Assembly: GCF_031583065.1 (NCBI RefSeq)
Contig: NZ_CP134053.1
Coordinates: forward strand, 434,001-498,000
Reading direction: 5' to 3'
DNA length: 64,000 nt
Source: Streptomyces sp. CGMCC 4.7035
Lineage (GTDB): Bacteria; Actinomycetota; Actinomycetes; Streptomycetales; Streptomycetaceae
The translations under genes were made by a program, and so were the position numbers. Positions 1 to 9,453 of this stretch are shown piece by piece. The notes beneath the pieces were generated by a model. The model was not told where the DNA came from. It worked only from the letters and a program-made list of their open reading frames with translations, and searched no databases. Position 1 is the stretch's first letter; each line of letters starts with the position of its first letter.

Positions 1-146
1 AGGGTGTTCTCGACGAAGCCGTAGTCGGTCGGGTAGGCGGTCGAGGTGAAGAGGCGACGGTCCAGGCGGATCCGACCGGTCTCGTGGTCCACCTCGTACT
101 TGTTCCGCGAACCCTTCGGGATCTCGATCGTGACGTCGAACTCCAC
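1..146 (-). CDS. ppa: Inorganic pyrophosphatase, N-terminal part (cut by window edge)
   Basis: Family I inorganic pyrophosphatase hydrolyses the PPi released by biosynthetic reactions, in the cytoplasm. Only the first 48 or so residues lie in the window. They begin [20 protein letters not shown] and continue to [10 protein letters not shown], the conserved N-terminal strand region of bacterial soluble pyrophosphatases; the metal-binding aspartates lie beyond the edge. I chose the GTG at 146 because a GGAGGAG ribosome-binding site sits just upstream. The ATG at 161 would turn that site into codons, and the family normally starts at EFDV. It is divergent from dacB with about 80 bp between the starts. 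Confidence 0.93.
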   Translation of the reverse strand, partial: MEFDVTIEIPKGSRNKYEVDHETGRIRLDRRLFTSTAYPTDYGFVENT

Positions 147-225
147 CGGTGGCTCCTCCATGATCAGCACATAGTTCTGGTGATTAAGTGTCCCTCACGC
201 AGGTGTGTGATCGCGAAAGGGGCTG

Positions 226-1887
226 GTGATCGTGCCCGAGCTGAGGCCTTGGCGAGCCGCGAGACCGCATGTGGTGCGGATCGTACGGGCCGTGAAACCC
301 CGCCTCGCGCGCGTGGCCCGAGTCGTGAAACCCCGCGCGGCACGGATCACCGTGGCCCTGGGACCACGCGCCGCACAGCTCACCGAGATGGTGAAACCGC
401 ACGTCACGCGGGTCGCGCACGCCGTGCGCCCACGCTCCGGGAGGCTCACCGCCCCACAGCTGACGGCTGTCGCCGCCACCATGGGCCTGGCGCTCGCGGC
501 CGGGGCCGCGACCGCCGCCGGTCCCTGGGACTCCTCGGGTCAGCGTACGGCCGAGCGTGATCGGGCCGCCGCATGGGGTCGCGAGGGTGGCGCAGATCAC
601 GGAGGCGACTCCGGTACGACGGCCGAGGCACCGGCGCCCGCGCCGAGCGCCGCGTCCGTGCTGACCGGCCTCGGCGGGGCCACGAGCACCACCAAGTCCG
701 CGGCGTTCGGGCCGAACCTGACCGCCGTCCTCGACAAGGCCCTGGCCGACGGCTCCCTCGGCGCCCGGCGCACCGCCGTCGTCGTCGACGTGGCCACCGG
801 CAAACGTCTGTACGGCAAGGGCGCGGACGACGCGCTCACCCCCGCCTCCACCACGAAGATCGCCACGGCCGTCGCCGTGCTCTCCGCGGCCGGTGCCGAC
901 CACCGTCTCACCACACGCGCGGTCCTGGAGCCCGGCACCGGCAAAGTCGTTCTCGTGGGCGGCGGTGACCCGACCCTGACCGCCCGTGCGAAGGCCGACA
1001 GCTGGGCGAGCCTGCGCACCCTCGCCGACAGGACCGCCGCCGCCCTGAAGAAGCGCCACCTGGACCGGGTGGCGCTGTCATACGACACGTCACTGTTCAC
1101 GGGCGAGGAGCTGCACCCCATCGGCGTCAACGACAACCTCGCCCGCGTCACCGCGCTGATGGCGGACGAGGGCCGCACGGACGACTCCACGAGCGGGCCG
1201 GTACGGCGCGGTACGGACCCGGCGGCGGACACGGCCCGGACCTTCGGCAACCTGCTGCGCGCCCACGGCATCCGGACCACGGCTCCCGGTGCCTCCTCCT
1301 CGAAGGCGACGCCCGGCGCGCAGACCCTGGCCTCGGTCCAGTCGCCGCCCCTGTCCGCGATCGTGGAGCGGATGCTGACCAACAGCGACAACGACATCGC
1401 CGAGGCCCTCGCCCGCCAGACCGCGCTCGCCACCGGCGGGGAGCCGAGCTTCGAAGGCGGCGGCGCCGCGGTCGCCGACCAGCTGAGGAAGCTCGGACTC
1501 CCGCTCGCGGGCGGGCGGTTCGACGACGGCAGCGGCCTGGACCGCGACGACAAGCTGACGGCGGACCTGCTGACGGCCCTGCTGGTCACGGCCGGCTCCG
1601 CCGCCCACCCCGAACTGCGTCCCGTCCTGACGGGCCTTCCGGTGGCCGGTTTCACGGGCACCCTCAGCGACCGCTACGCGGGCGACGCGGAGCGCTCGGG
1701 CATTGGCGTCGTACGGGCCAAGACCGGCTCCCTGACCGGCGTCAACACGCTCGCCGGGACGGTGGTCGACACCGACGGCCGCCTGCTGGCCTTCGCCTTC
1801 CTGACGGACGGCTCGATGGACCGGACGGCGGCCAGGGCGGCGCTGGACCGCACGGCGGCCATCCTGGCGGCCTGCGGCTGCCGATAG
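226..1887 (+). CDS. dacB: D-alanyl-D-alanine carboxypeptidase/endopeptidase (PBP4, S13 family)
   Basis: Penicillin-binding protein of the S13/DacB family, which trims or cleaves D-Ala-containing cross-links in peptidoglycan outside the membrane. The active-site motifs are all present: SxxK (S208-TTK), SxN (S387-D-N) and KTG (K499-T-G), plus a DDGSGL stretch at about 433-438. Residues 14-73 are unusual: five degenerate, very basic repeats of about 11 residues built on V-K-P-R-x-A-R. They precede a single hydrophobic segment (about 80-99) that should be the signal anchor, followed by an Ala/Gly/Pro linker. The start is GTG 226, with GAAAGGGG about 4 nt upstream. It has 553 residues; the extra length over related proteins is at the N-terminus. 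The neighbour tilS-side genes are co-oriented. Confidence 0.93.
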   Translation: MIVPELRPWRAARPHVVRIVRAVKPRLARVARVVKPRAARITVALGPRAAQLTEMVKPHVTRVAHAVRPRSGRLTAPQLTAVAATMGLALAAGAATAAGPWDSSGQRTAERDRAAAWGREGGADHGGDSGTTAEAPAPAPSAASVLTGLGGATSTTKSAAFGPNLTAVLDKALADGSLGARRTAVVVDVATGKRLYGKGADDALTPASTTKIATAVAVLSAAGADHRLTTRAVLEPGTGKVVLVGGGDPTLTARAKADSWASLRTLADRTAAALKKRHLDRVALSYDTSLFTGEELHPIGVNDNLARVTALMADEGRTDDSTSGPVRRGTDPAADTARTFGNLLRAHGIRTTAPGASSSKATPGAQTLASVQSPPLSAIVERMLTNSDNDIAEALARQTALATGGEPSFEGGGAAVADQLRKLGLPLAGGRFDDGSGLDRDDKLTADLLTALLVTAGSAAHPELRPVLTGLPVAGFTGTLSDRYAGDAERSGIGVVRAKTGSLTGVNTLAGTVVDTDGRLLAFAFLTDGSMDRTAARAALDRTAAILAACGCR

Positions 1888-1969
1888 CGCCGGCCCTTTG
1901 GGCATAGTCCGAACCGGGCGCCGCACCGGCCGGCCTTGTGCGACCCTGCCCCCAGCGGCAGCGCTCACG

Positions 1970-1975
1970 TACCGT
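1970..1975 (+). promoter_or_regulatory. -10 hexamer TACCGT, leaderless promoter
   Basis: TACCGT followed by 6 nt and the ATG at 1982. There is no Shine-Dalgarno, so transcription probably starts at the A of ATG. See the finding on leaderless starts. Confidence 0.5.
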
Positions 1976-1981
1976 TGACAC

Positions 1982-3121
1982 ATGACGAGCATCGGTGGTG
2001 CCGAGATGGTCGACTGGAATCTCGCGGTGGCGACCGCGACCCGGCTCGTACGGCCGGGCCCCGAGGTGAGCCGCGACGACGCCCGTGCCGTCGTCGCGGA
2101 GCTGCGCCGACACGCGAAGGCCTCGGAGGAACACGTCCGGGGCTTTACTCGTATGGGCGAACAGGGAGTGCACGACACACCCGTCCTGGTCGTCGACCGT
2201 CCGGGCTGGGTCCGGGCGAACGTCGCCGGGTTCCGGGAGATTCTCAAGCCGCTCCTCGACAAGATGCAGGAGCGGCGTTCGAACACCCCCGGCGGAGCCG
2301 TCTTCGGCGCCGTCGGCGGCAAGGTCACCGGCGTGGAACTGGGCATGCTCCTGTCGTTCCTGGCCTCCCGGGTCCTCGGCCAGTACGAGACCTTCGCCCC
2401 GGCCACCCGCGACCTGCCGGCCGGCGGCCCCCCTGATTCACCGAGTGGCGGCGGCCGACTCCTGCTGGTCGCACCGAACATCGTGCACGTGGAGCGCGAA
2501 CTCGACGTACGACCCCACGACTTCCGCCTCTGGGTCTGTCTGCACGAGGAGACGCATCGCACGCAGTTCACCGCGGTGCCCTGGTTGCGCGACCATCTCG
2601 AGGGCGAGATCCAGTCCTTCCTCGCGGAGACCGACGTCGACCCCATGACCGTCCTCGAACGCATCAGGGAGGCTGCCCAGTCGCTCGTCGGCGGCCGCCC
2701 GGAGGGCGAGGAGGGCGACGACGGCCACTCCATCGTGGAACTCGTGCAGACGCCCGCCCAGCGGGAGATCCTCGGCCGGCTGACCGCGGTGATGTCCCTC
2801 CTGGAGGGGCACGCCGACTTCGTGATGGACGGCGTCGGCCCGGATGTCGTCCCGTCCGTCTCCGAGATCCGCGAGAAGTTCCAGCAGCGCCGTGCCAGGG
2901 GCGCGTCCCGCCTCGACCTCGCCCTGCGCAAACTGCTGGGCCTCGATGCCAAACTCAGGCAGTACCGCGACGGTGAGCGGTTCGTGCGGGCGGTCGTCGA
3001 GCAGGTCGGCATGGACGGCTTCAACCGGGTGTGGACCTCCCCGAACACACTCCCGACCAAGGCGGAGATCGCCAAACCCGCTGACTGGGTCGCACGGGTG
3101 CATCGCAAGGCGGAGTCGTGA
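1982..3121 (+). CDS. Zinc-dependent metalloprotease-like protein (DUF2342 family)
   Basis: Actinobacterial protein of the DUF2342 / 'coenzyme F420 biosynthesis-associated' family, 379 aa. It carries a clear H188-E-E-T-H192 (HExxH) zinc-binding motif in a mostly helical protein with no signal peptide, so it is likely cytosolic. The family has a zincin-like fold, but I know of no established substrate, and the F420 link is only phylogenetic co-occurrence. A disordered Gly/Pro/Asp loop (about 147-158) precedes the catalytic helix. It lies between dacB and tilS on the same strand. The ATG has no ribosome-binding site but has a -10 box 6 nt upstream. Confidence 0.85.
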   Translation: MTSIGGAEMVDWNLAVATATRLVRPGPEVSRDDARAVVAELRRHAKASEEHVRGFTRMGEQGVHDTPVLVVDRPGWVRANVAGFREILKPLLDKMQERRSNTPGGAVFGAVGGKVTGVELGMLLSFLASRVLGQYETFAPATRDLPAGGPPDSPSGGGRLLLVAPNIVHVERELDVRPHDFRLWVCLHEETHRTQFTAVPWLRDHLEGEIQSFLAETDVDPMTVLERIREAAQSLVGGRPEGEEGDDGHSIVELVQTPAQREILGRLTAVMSLLEGHADFVMDGVGPDVVPSVSEIREKFQQRRARGASRLDLALRKLLGLDAKLRQYRDGERFVRAVVEQVGMDGFNRVWTSPNTLPTKAEIAKPADWVARVHRKAES

Positions 3122-3314
3122 CCCCCGCGCGAGCGTGGTGAAACGAATCCGGCCGTCGGCAGGCGAACGCCCCGCCAATCACTCGTCCGAGGGACCGTGA
3201 GCCATGCGTAGGCGTGCAATGCTCGGGGAACGGCCCGTTTCTGTCACCATTTACACACTCTGAGTGACCGATACTTCGGGCTCACCCCCGACAACTTCAT
3301 GAAGGGAACCGGAC

Positions 3315-4373
3315 ATGGGTCCCCATCCTGCGGTCGCGGCGATACGCCTGGCGGTCCGCCGCGTCCTCCACGACATCCTCACCGAGCAGTCCACCGAGCA
3401 GACCACCGAGCAGTCGTCCACGGGGCAGTCCAGCGATCGGACGCCCCAAGAGCGCCGGCCCTCGCCGCTCGTACTCGTGGCGTGCTCCGGCGGCGCCGAC
3501 TCCATGGCACTCGCCTCCGCCCTCGCCTTCGAGGCCCCCAAACTCGGCATCCGCGCCGGCGGCATCACCGTCGACCACGGCCTCCAGTCCGGCTCCGACC
3601 TGCGCGCGGAAGAAGTCGTCCTGCGCCTGCGCGAACTGGGCCTGAACCCGGCCGAGTCCATCGCCGTGACCGTCGGCCGCGACGGCGGCCCCGAAGCCGC
3701 CGCCCGCGACGCGCGCTACGCCGCCCTGGACGCCGCCGCCGAACGTCACGGCGCCGCCGCGATCCTCCTCGGACACACCCGCGACGATCAGGCCGAAACC
3801 GTCCTGCTCGGCCTCGCCCGCGGCTCCGGCATCCGCTCCCTGTCCGGAATGGCCGCGGTCTCGGGGGCCGGCGGCCGTTACCGCCGCCCTTTCCTCCAGC
3901 TCGACCGGCAGACCGCCCGCAAGGCCTGCATGGCCCAGTCCCTGCCCGTCTGGGACGACCCGCACAACGCCGACCCCGCCTACACGCGCTCCCGGCTCCG
4001 CCACGAGGGCCTGCCCGCCCTCGAAAAGGCGCTCGGCAAAGGTGTCGTCGAGGCCCTCGCCCGCACGGCACAGCTCTCCCGTGACGACGCCGACGCCCTC
4101 GACGCCTGGGCCAGTCAGGTCGAGGCCTCCGTACGCGACGCCGCCGGCCTCCTGGAGTGCGCCAAGCTCTACGCGCTGCCCCCCGCTGTACGCCGCCGGA
4201 TCCTGCGCCGCGCCGCCATCGAGGCCGGCGCCCCGGCCGGTTCGCTCTTCGCGCGCCACATCGAGGAAGTCGACCGGCTGATCACCGGCTGGCGCGGCCA
4301 GGGGGCCATCAATCTCCCGGGCAAAGTCGTCGCTCAGCGGCAGGGTGGCAGACTGGTGATTCGGCAAGGCTGA
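3315..4373 (+). CDS. tilS: tRNA(Ile)-lysidine synthase
   Basis: Cytosolic N-type ATP pyrophosphatase that attaches lysine to C34 of the CAU-anticodon tRNA-Ile, so that it reads AUA. The PP-loop SGGADS is at 58-63 in the context [14 protein letters not shown], and DHGLQSGSD and the [16 protein letters not shown] motif of TilS follow. Length is 352 aa, the short actinobacterial form. Residues 24-40 contain a TEQ-repeat insertion ([13 protein letters not shown]) that mirrors a short DNA repeat (about 3380-3420) and is probably a disordered spacer. The start is ATG 3315, with a GAAGGGA site about 8 nt upstream. hpt follows on the same strand, as is common in bacteria (tilS-hpt-ftsH). Confidence 0.94.
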   Translation: MGPHPAVAAIRLAVRRVLHDILTEQSTEQTTEQSSTGQSSDRTPQERRPSPLVLVACSGGADSMALASALAFEAPKLGIRAGGITVDHGLQSGSDLRAEEVVLRLRELGLNPAESIAVTVGRDGGPEAAARDARYAALDAAAERHGAAAILLGHTRDDQAETVLLGLARGSGIRSLSGMAAVSGAGGRYRRPFLQLDRQTARKACMAQSLPVWDDPHNADPAYTRSRLRHEGLPALEKALGKGVVEALARTAQLSRDDADALDAWASQVEASVRDAAGLLECAKLYALPPAVRRRILRRAAIEAGAPAGSLFARHIEEVDRLITGWRGQGAINLPGKVVAQRQGGRLVIRQG

Positions 4374-4402
4374 AACCACGCCCCCTGACGGAGGCGCCCG
4401 GT

Positions 4403-4417
4403 CTCCCCTTCGGGGAG
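4403..4417 (+). terminator. Small hairpin after tilS
   Basis: CTCCCC-TTC-GGGGAG, a 6-bp stem 30 nt after the tilS stop with no U-tract. It may only attenuate, because hpt lies downstream. Between 4374 and 4604 I see no gene. Confidence 0.3.
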
Positions 4418-4604
4418 GGGCCGGTCAGCCGCGCGAGCGAGCCGAAGGGGTGCGCCGCTGTCGAGAGGGAGAGCGCGCTCAGGGCGCGCGGCTGTGGTCG
4501 GTATGCGGCCGCCACCGCGCGGATGTCCGGGCACGGTCGACCGTCGACGGCGGCACCGGCACCCCGGAGGCGAACGAGCGACAAGTGCGGGACGACCGAA
4601 AGTG

Positions 4605-5165
4605 ATGCGGGTGGACGCGAAAGACATGGGTGCCGACCTCAAGCAGGTGCTCATCACCAAGGAAGAGATCGACGCGAAGCTGGCCGAGCTGGCCGCGAAG
4701 GTCGACGCGGAGTACGCGGGCAAGGACCTGCTGATCGTCGGCGTTCTGAAGGGCGCGGTGATGGTCATGGCCGACCTCGCCCGGGCGCTGTCCACCCCCG
4801 TCACCATGGACTGGATGGCCGTGTCCTCCTACGGCGCGGGCACCCAGTCCTCCGGTGTCGTGCGGATCCTCAAGGACCTCGACACCGACATCAAGGGCAA
4901 GCACGTCCTCATCGTCGAGGACATCATCGACTCCGGGCTGACCCTGTCCTGGCTGATCTCCAACCTCGGTTCCCGCGAGCCCGCCTCCCTCAAGGTGTGC
5001 ACGCTGCTGCGCAAGCCCGAGGCCGCCAAGGTCGCCATCGACGTCGAGTGGGTCGGCTTCGACATCCCGAACGAGTTCGTCGTGGGCTACGGCCTCGACT
5101 ACGCGGAGAAGTACCGCAACCTTCCGTTCGTCGGTACGCTCGCGCCCCACGTGTACGGCGGCTGA
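4605..5165 (+). CDS. hpt: Hypoxanthine phosphoribosyltransferase
   Basis: Type I phosphoribosyltransferase that salvages hypoxanthine and guanine to IMP and GMP using PRPP, in the cytosol. The PRPP-binding signature is [14 protein letters not shown], and [10 protein letters not shown] forms the flexible active-site loop. [18 protein letters not shown] is the purine-binding C-terminal motif. I chose ATG 4605 ([11 protein letters not shown], 186 aa) because this matches the remembered family length; the open frame continues upstream without homology. The ribosome-binding site is weak (GAAAG). It sits between tilS and ftsH. Confidence 0.94.
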   Translation: MRVDAKDMGADLKQVLITKEEIDAKLAELAAKVDAEYAGKDLLIVGVLKGAVMVMADLARALSTPVTMDWMAVSSYGAGTQSSGVVRILKDLDTDIKGKHVLIVEDIIDSGLTLSWLISNLGSREPASLKVCTLLRKPEAAKVAIDVEWVGFDIPNEFVVGYGLDYAEKYRNLPFVGTLAPHVYGG

Positions 5166-5170
5166 GACCC

Positions 5171-5220
5171 CCGGTTCCGGCCGTCGTTCAGGGCGGCCGG
5201 ACCCCCGGGTCCCGGTTTTT
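5171..5220 (+). terminator. Probable intrinsic terminator of hpt
   Basis: A GC-rich stem (TCCGGCCG at 5176-5183 pairing with 5194-5201) lies just after hpt and is followed by CGGTTTTT ending at 5220. This separates hpt from ftsH transcription. Confidence 0.55.
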
Positions 5221-5388
5221 GTAAGACGTTCGGGAACCCCGGCGGGTTTCACGGCGTTGGAGCTTGCGTGGGCGGTATTGCCGGCAGTCCCCTACGGCTG
5301 CGGGTGACCAACCTGGGGTACCGTCAGAAGAACTGTTTTTATCAAACTCACTATGGCAGGAGGGACGGGGCGGCATCGCTCCGTATGG

Positions 5389-7416
5389 ATGGACGTGAAG
5401 CGATACTTCCGTGGGCCGGTCATGTGGATCGTGCTGGCCGTCCTTGCCGTGGTCGTGTTGATGCAGGTCGTCGGCTCCTCGGGCGGCTACAAATCGGTGG
5501 ACACCGGCGAGGTCGTCGCCGCGATCAATGACAACAGGGTCGAGTCCGCCAAGCTGACCACCGGCGACGAGCAGATCATCAAGGTCTCGCTCAAGGACGG
5601 CGAAAAGGTCGATGGCAGCTCCAAGATCCAGGCGAGCTACATCGGCGACCAGGGCGTGACCCTGGCCAACACCCTGCAGGACAAGTACCAGCACAAGCAG
5701 ATCCCGAAGGGCTACACGGTCTCGCCGTCCAAGCAGAACCCCTTCGTCGGGATCCTGCTCTCCCTTCTGCCCTTCGTCCTCATCGTCGTCGTCTTCCTGT
5801 TCCTGATGAACCAGATGCAGGGCGGCGGCTCCCGGGTGATGAACTTCGGGAAGTCCAAGGCGAAGCTCATCACCAAGGACACCCCGAAGACGACGTTCGC
5901 GGACGTCGCCGGCTCGGACGAGGCGGTCGAGGAGCTCCAGGAGATCAAGGAGTTCCTCCAGGAGCCGGCCAAGTTCCAGGCCGTCGGCGCCAAGATCCCC
6001 AAGGGTGTTCTCCTGTACGGGCCTCCCGGTACGGGCAAGACGCTGCTCGCGCGCGCGGTGGCCGGCGAAGCGGGCGTCCCCTTCTACTCGATCTCGGGTT
6101 CCGACTTCGTCGAGATGTTCGTCGGTGTCGGTGCCTCCCGAGTCCGTGACCTGTTCGAGCAGGCCAAGGCGAACGCTCCGGCGATCGTGTTCGTCGACGA
6201 GATCGACGCGGTCGGCCGCCACCGTGGCGCCGGCCTCGGCGGTGGTCACGACGAGCGCGAGCAGACCCTGAACCAGCTGCTCGTCGAGATGGACGGCTTC
6301 GACGTCAAGGGCGGTGTGATTCTCATCGCCGCCACGAACCGCCCCGACATCCTCGACCCGGCCCTCCTGCGCCCCGGCCGCTTCGACCGCCAGATCGCGG
6401 TCGACCGCCCGGACATGCAGGGCCGTCTGGAGATCCTCAAGGTCCACCAGAAGGGCAAGCCGGTCGCTCCGGACGTCGACCTTGCGGCGGTCGCCCGCCG
6501 CACGCCCGGCTTCACGGGCGCGGACCTCTCGAACGTCCTCAACGAGGCGGCGCTGCTCACGGCCCGCAGCGACCGCAAGCTGATCGACAACCAGATGCTG
6601 GACGAGGCGATCGACCGCGTGGTCGCGGGCCCGCAGAAGCGGACCCGGATCATGTCGGACAAGGAGAAGAAGATCACCGCGTACCACGAGGGCGGTCACG
6701 CCCTGGTCGCGGCGGCCTCGCCGAACTCCGACCCGGTCCACAAGATCACGATCCTGTCCCGCGGCCGTGCGCTCGGCTACACGATGGTGCTCCCGGACGA
6801 GGACAAGTACTCCACGACCCGCAACGAGATGCTGGACCAGCTGGCGTACATGCTGGGCGGCCGTGCGGCCGAGGAGCTGGTCTTCCATGACCCGACGACG
6901 GGTGCCGCGAACGACATCGAGAAGGCCACGGCCACGGCCCGCGCGATGGTCACGCAGTACGGCATGACCGAGCGCCTGGGTGCGATCAAGTTCGGCGGCG
7001 ACAACACCGAGCCGTTCCTCGGACGTGAGATGGCTCACCAGCGCGACTACTCGGAAGAGGTCGCCGCGCTCGTCGACGAAGAGGTCAAGAAGCTCATCGA
7101 GAACGCGCACAACGAAGCCTGGGAAATCCTGGTGGAGAACCGCGACGTCCTCGACAACCTCGTGCTCCAGCTGCTGGAGAAGGAGACGCTGGGCAAGGAG
7201 GAGATCGCCGAGATCTTCGCCCCGATCGTCAAGCGCCCGCCGCGGCCCGCCTGGACCGGTTCGTCCCGGCGTACGCCGTCCACCCGCCCGCCGGTGCTCT
7301 CCCCGAAGGAGCTCGCACTGACGAACGGGGCCAACGGCGCCACCCCGGCGATCGCCAACGCCACGGAGTCCCTCCCGACCACGGAGACGGCCGCGGAGGA
7401 CCGCCGCGAGAGCTGA
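5389..7416 (+). CDS. ftsH: ATP-dependent zinc metalloprotease FtsH
   Basis: Membrane-anchored AAA+ protease that degrades misassembled membrane proteins and selected cytosolic regulators. Counting from M at 5389 (675 aa): TM1 is about 11-28, a periplasmic-type loop spans 29-118 and TM2 is about 120-140. Walker A GPPGTGKT is at 211-218, Walker B VFVDEID at 267-273, the arginine-finger region is [20 protein letters not shown], and the zinc site is H433-EGG-H437. The C-terminus carries an actinobacterial tail rich in Ser/Thr/Pro/Asn. An alternative in-frame ATG lies at 5353. I prefer 5389 because homologues begin MDVKRYF, although neither start has an ideal ribosome-binding site (AGGAGGG at about 5358-5364 is too far away). 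Confidence 0.93.
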   Translation: MDVKRYFRGPVMWIVLAVLAVVVLMQVVGSSGGYKSVDTGEVVAAINDNRVESAKLTTGDEQIIKVSLKDGEKVDGSSKIQASYIGDQGVTLANTLQDKYQHKQIPKGYTVSPSKQNPFVGILLSLLPFVLIVVVFLFLMNQMQGGGSRVMNFGKSKAKLITKDTPKTTFADVAGSDEAVEELQEIKEFLQEPAKFQAVGAKIPKGVLLYGPPGTGKTLLARAVAGEAGVPFYSISGSDFVEMFVGVGASRVRDLFEQAKANAPAIVFVDEIDAVGRHRGAGLGGGHDEREQTLNQLLVEMDGFDVKGGVILIAATNRPDILDPALLRPGRFDRQIAVDRPDMQGRLEILKVHQKGKPVAPDVDLAAVARRTPGFTGADLSNVLNEAALLTARSDRKLIDNQMLDEAIDRVVAGPQKRTRIMSDKEKKITAYHEGGHALVAAASPNSDPVHKITILSRGRALGYTMVLPDEDKYSTTRNEMLDQLAYMLGGRAAEELVFHDPTTGAANDIEKATATARAMVTQYGMTERLGAIKFGGDNTEPFLGREMAHQRDYSEEVAALVDEEVKKLIENAHNEAWEILVENRDVLDNLVLQLLEKETLGKEEIAEIFAPIVKRPPRPAWTGSSRRTPSTRPPVLSPKELALTNGANGATPAIANATESLPTTETAAEDRRES

Positions 7417-7459
7417 GTCACAGCTCTGCCGACGGTCACACCGGGACCGGAATTTCGAA

Positions 7460-7492
7460 CGCGCCCCCCAGGGTTTTAGCCTGGGGGGCGCG
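7460..7492 (+). terminator. Strong hairpin between ftsH and folE
   Basis: A perfect 13-bp stem (7460-7472 with 7480-7492) around a GTTTTAG loop, located 44 nt after the ftsH stop. There is no long U-tract, which is usual for Streptomyces. It probably ends ftsH transcripts. Confidence 0.7.
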
Positions 7493-7558
7493 GCATTTCG
7501 GTAGGGGCCGCACGTGAGACGCGCGGTACGCGTCACAGGCGCAGGAACGAGGCACCAG

Positions 7559-8164
7559 ATGACCGACCCGGTGACGCTGGACGGCGAGGGCACGATCGGC
7601 GAGTTCGACGAGAAGCGTGCGGAGAACGCCGTACGGGAACTGCTCATCGCGGTCGGGGAGGACCCGGACCGAGAGGGGCTGCGGGAAACGCCGGCCAGGG
7701 TGGCCAGGGCGTACCGGGAGCTTCTGGCGGGGCTCACGCAGCAGCCCGAGGACGTTCTGACGACGACGTTCGATCTGGGCCACGACGAGATGGTCCTGGT
7801 CAAGGACATCGAAATCGTGTCCCTCTGTGAACACCATCTTCTGCCGTTCCACGGCGTGGCTCATGTGGGCTACATCCCGGCCGAGACCGGCAAGATCACG
7901 GGACTGTCGAAGCTCGCGCGCCTCGTCGATGTGTTCGCCCGGCGGCCTCAGGTGCAGGAACGACTCACCACACAGATCGCCGACTCGTTGATGCGCATCC
8001 TGGAGGCGCGTGGCGCGATCGTGGTCATCGAGGCCGAGCACATGTGCATGTCGGTGCGTGGTATCCGCAAGCCCGGCGCCAAGACGACGACGTCGGCCGT
8101 ACGCGGCCAGCTTCGGGACGCGACGACCCGCGCCGAGGCGATGAGCCTGATACTGGCGCGCTGA
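7559..8164 (+). CDS. folE: GTP cyclohydrolase I
   Basis: Cytosolic homodecamer-forming enzyme that converts GTP to 7,8-dihydroneopterin triphosphate, the first step of folate synthesis. The zinc ligands are visible as C90, H93 (in [10 protein letters not shown]) and C163 (HMCMSVRG). [21 protein letters not shown] and RPQVQERLT are the family core. I chose ATG 7559 ([11 protein letters not shown], 201 aa) because it has an AGGAACGAGG site and matches family length, although the frame is open from 7514. It converges on the minus-strand operon that holds the remaining folate genes. Confidence 0.95.
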   Translation: MTDPVTLDGEGTIGEFDEKRAENAVRELLIAVGEDPDREGLRETPARVARAYRELLAGLTQQPEDVLTTTFDLGHDEMVLVKDIEIVSLCEHHLLPFHGVAHVGYIPAETGKITGLSKLARLVDVFARRPQVQERLTTQIADSLMRILEARGAIVVIEAEHMCMSVRGIRKPGAKTTTSAVRGQLRDATTRAEAMSLILAR

Positions 8165-8181
8165 CTCCCCAGCCGCCGTGT

Positions 8182-8213
8182 GCGCCGGTGTCCTGGTCCC
8201 AGGACACCGGCGC
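8182..8213 (+). terminator. folE terminator, perfect 15-bp palindrome
   Basis: Left arm 8182-8196 and right arm 8199-8213 are exact complements with a 2-nt spacer, immediately after folE. The sequence AGGACACCGGCGCC of the right arm (8201-8214) recurs at 8281-8294, flanking the small mobile element. Confidence 0.65.
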
Positions 8214-8216
8214 CTC

Positions 8217-8282
8217 CTAGGCCCTGTCGTTCGCAGGGCCCGCCCTTCGTGCGGACGACGGGAGTTTGACGACAGGACCTAG
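8217..8282. mobile_element. 58-bp MITE (copy 1) with CTAG flanks
   Basis: A 58-bp segment (8221-8278) is bounded by CTAG on both sides. Its ends are imperfect inverted repeats: GCCCTGTCGT on the left and, read inward on the other strand, GTCCTGTCGT on the right. No coding capacity. A 4-bp CTAG duplication fits a non-autonomous IS5-like element, which is inference. The right CTAG supplies the stop codon of the DUF3180 gene. Copy 2 is at 21228-21293. Confidence 0.6.
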
Positions 8283-8764
8283 GACACCGGCGCCGTGCCG
8301 CCGTTGTGCTCGTCGTCCTCCGGGAGCTTGCAGATGCGCTCCAGGAAGAAGGCCGCCGCTATGACACCGATGCCTGCCAGGACCGAGAGGCCGGCGTAGA
8401 TGGCCTGGTCGCGGCGGGTGGGGATGTCCAGGGACTCCAGGAGGAAGACACCCGTGCCGCCGTACATGCCGGCGACCAGGGCCGCGACCAGGGCGCTGGC
8501 CTGGCCGAAGACGACGGCGCGGGCCGCCATCAGCGGGTCGACGCCCTTCGCGCCGGGGCGGCGCTCCCGTTGGGCCTTGAGGCGGGAGCGCAGGGAGAAC
8601 GCCGTGGCCAGCAGGACCACGGCGATCAAGGCGAGGACGATGGGGGCGGCCAGGGGGACCCGGGGCAGCGTGCCCACCGAGTTCCACAGGCGGGCGCCCG
8701 CCCAGGACAGCACTCCGGCCACCACGAACACCGCTGCCAGCGTCCTGATGCGCAGCTCTCTCAC
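8279..8764 (-). CDS. DUF3180 membrane protein
   Basis: 161-residue actinobacterial membrane protein of unknown function that regularly accompanies the folate genes. Four hydrophobic segments are visible (about 8-26, 37-57, 83-107 and 124-141), with a basic cytosolic loop between the second and third (about 58-78). It is the last gene of the minus-strand operon folP/NTF2-like/folB/folK. The start is GTG 8764 with an AAGGGA ribosome-binding site. The stop codon falls inside the CTAG flank of the MITE, so the insertion may have set the present C-terminus (GTAPVS). No function can be assigned. Confidence 0.8.
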   Translation of the reverse strand: MRELRIRTLAAVFVVAGVLSWAGARLWNSVGTLPRVPLAAPIVLALIAVVLLATAFSLRSRLKAQRERRPGAKGVDPLMAARAVVFGQASALVAALVAGMYGGTGVFLLESLDIPTRRDQAIYAGLSVLAGIGVIAAAFFLERICKLPEDDEHNGGTAPVS

Positions 8765-8844
8765 GATGTCCCTTCGTCAGCCCGGCCGTCCGGCCTTGCA
8801 CGGTCGTGGAGCGGGAAAGATCCCGGCCCGGTAGACCTTAACGA

Positions 8845-9453
8845 CTACTCGGGCAGCCGGAGTTCCAGGTCGGTGCGGAGCGTGACGCCGTCGCGGTTGA
8901 GGGCGGCGAGCAGATCGGCCACCGGGCCGCGGCCGGGGAGCTGGGCCTGAGGGTCCAGGTCGTGCCACGGCGCGAGGACGAAGGCCCGCTCATGGGCGCG
9001 CGGGTGGGGGAGCGTCAGGAGGGGGTCGTCGGAGACGACGTCCGCATACGTCACGATGTCCACGTCGAGTGTGCGCGCCCCCCAGCGCTCCTCCCGCACC
9101 CGGTGGAAGGCCTCCTCCACGGCGTGTGCCCGCTCCAGGAGGGAGGAGGGGGGCAGAGTCGTCTTCAGGACGACCACCGCGTTGAAGTACGCCGGCTGGC
9201 TGCCGGGCTCGACGCCCCACGGCTCCGTCTCGTACACCGGCGAGACCGCCTTGACGCGGACGCCCGGGGTGTCCTCCAGGGCGTCGATCGCGCCCTGGAG
9301 CGTCTCCAGGCGGTTGCCCAGGTTCGAGCCGAGGGAGATCACGGCCCACTTCGGGTTGTGCAACGTCGTGTCGGCGGCGTCCACCTTCTCCACCACGGAG
9401 GCCGGCACCGGCTGCACGGTCGGGTCGCTCTGACCCCCGGTGAAGGCGGTCAT
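8845..9453 (-). CDS. folK: HPPK, 6-hydroxymethyl-dihydropterin pyrophosphokinase
   Basis: Transfers pyrophosphate from ATP to 6-hydroxymethyl-7,8-dihydropterin, preparing the substrate of FolP. The family signatures are SLGSNLGNRLETLQGAIDAL near residue 41, VYETEPWGVE, and the metal- and pterin-binding block RWGARTLDVDIVTY. Length is 202 aa, with a roughly 35-residue N-terminal extension that lacks homology to short HPPKs and is common in streptomycetes. The ATG at 9453 overlaps the folB stop by 4 nt (ATGA), so translation is probably coupled. Confidence 0.94.
   Translation of the reverse strand: MTAFTGGQSDPTVQPVPASVVEKVDAADTTLHNPKWAVISLGSNLGNRLETLQGAIDALEDTPGVRVKAVSPVYETEPWGVEPGSQPAYFNAVVVLKTTLPPSSLLERAHAVEEAFHRVREERWGARTLDVDIVTYADVVSDDPLLTLPHPRAHERAFVLAPWHDLDPQAQLPGRGPVADLLAALNRDGVTLRTDLELRLPE

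Noticed and set aside
5353..5388. Alternative ftsH start at 5353
   Set aside because: Adds 12 residues not seen in homologues, and has no ribosome-binding site. It cannot be excluded.
5188..7809. An 873-codon open frame antisense to ftsH
   Set aside because: Product is Arg/Val/Asp-rich with no family pattern; it mirrors ftsH codon bias. High GC makes stop codons rare on the opposite strand.
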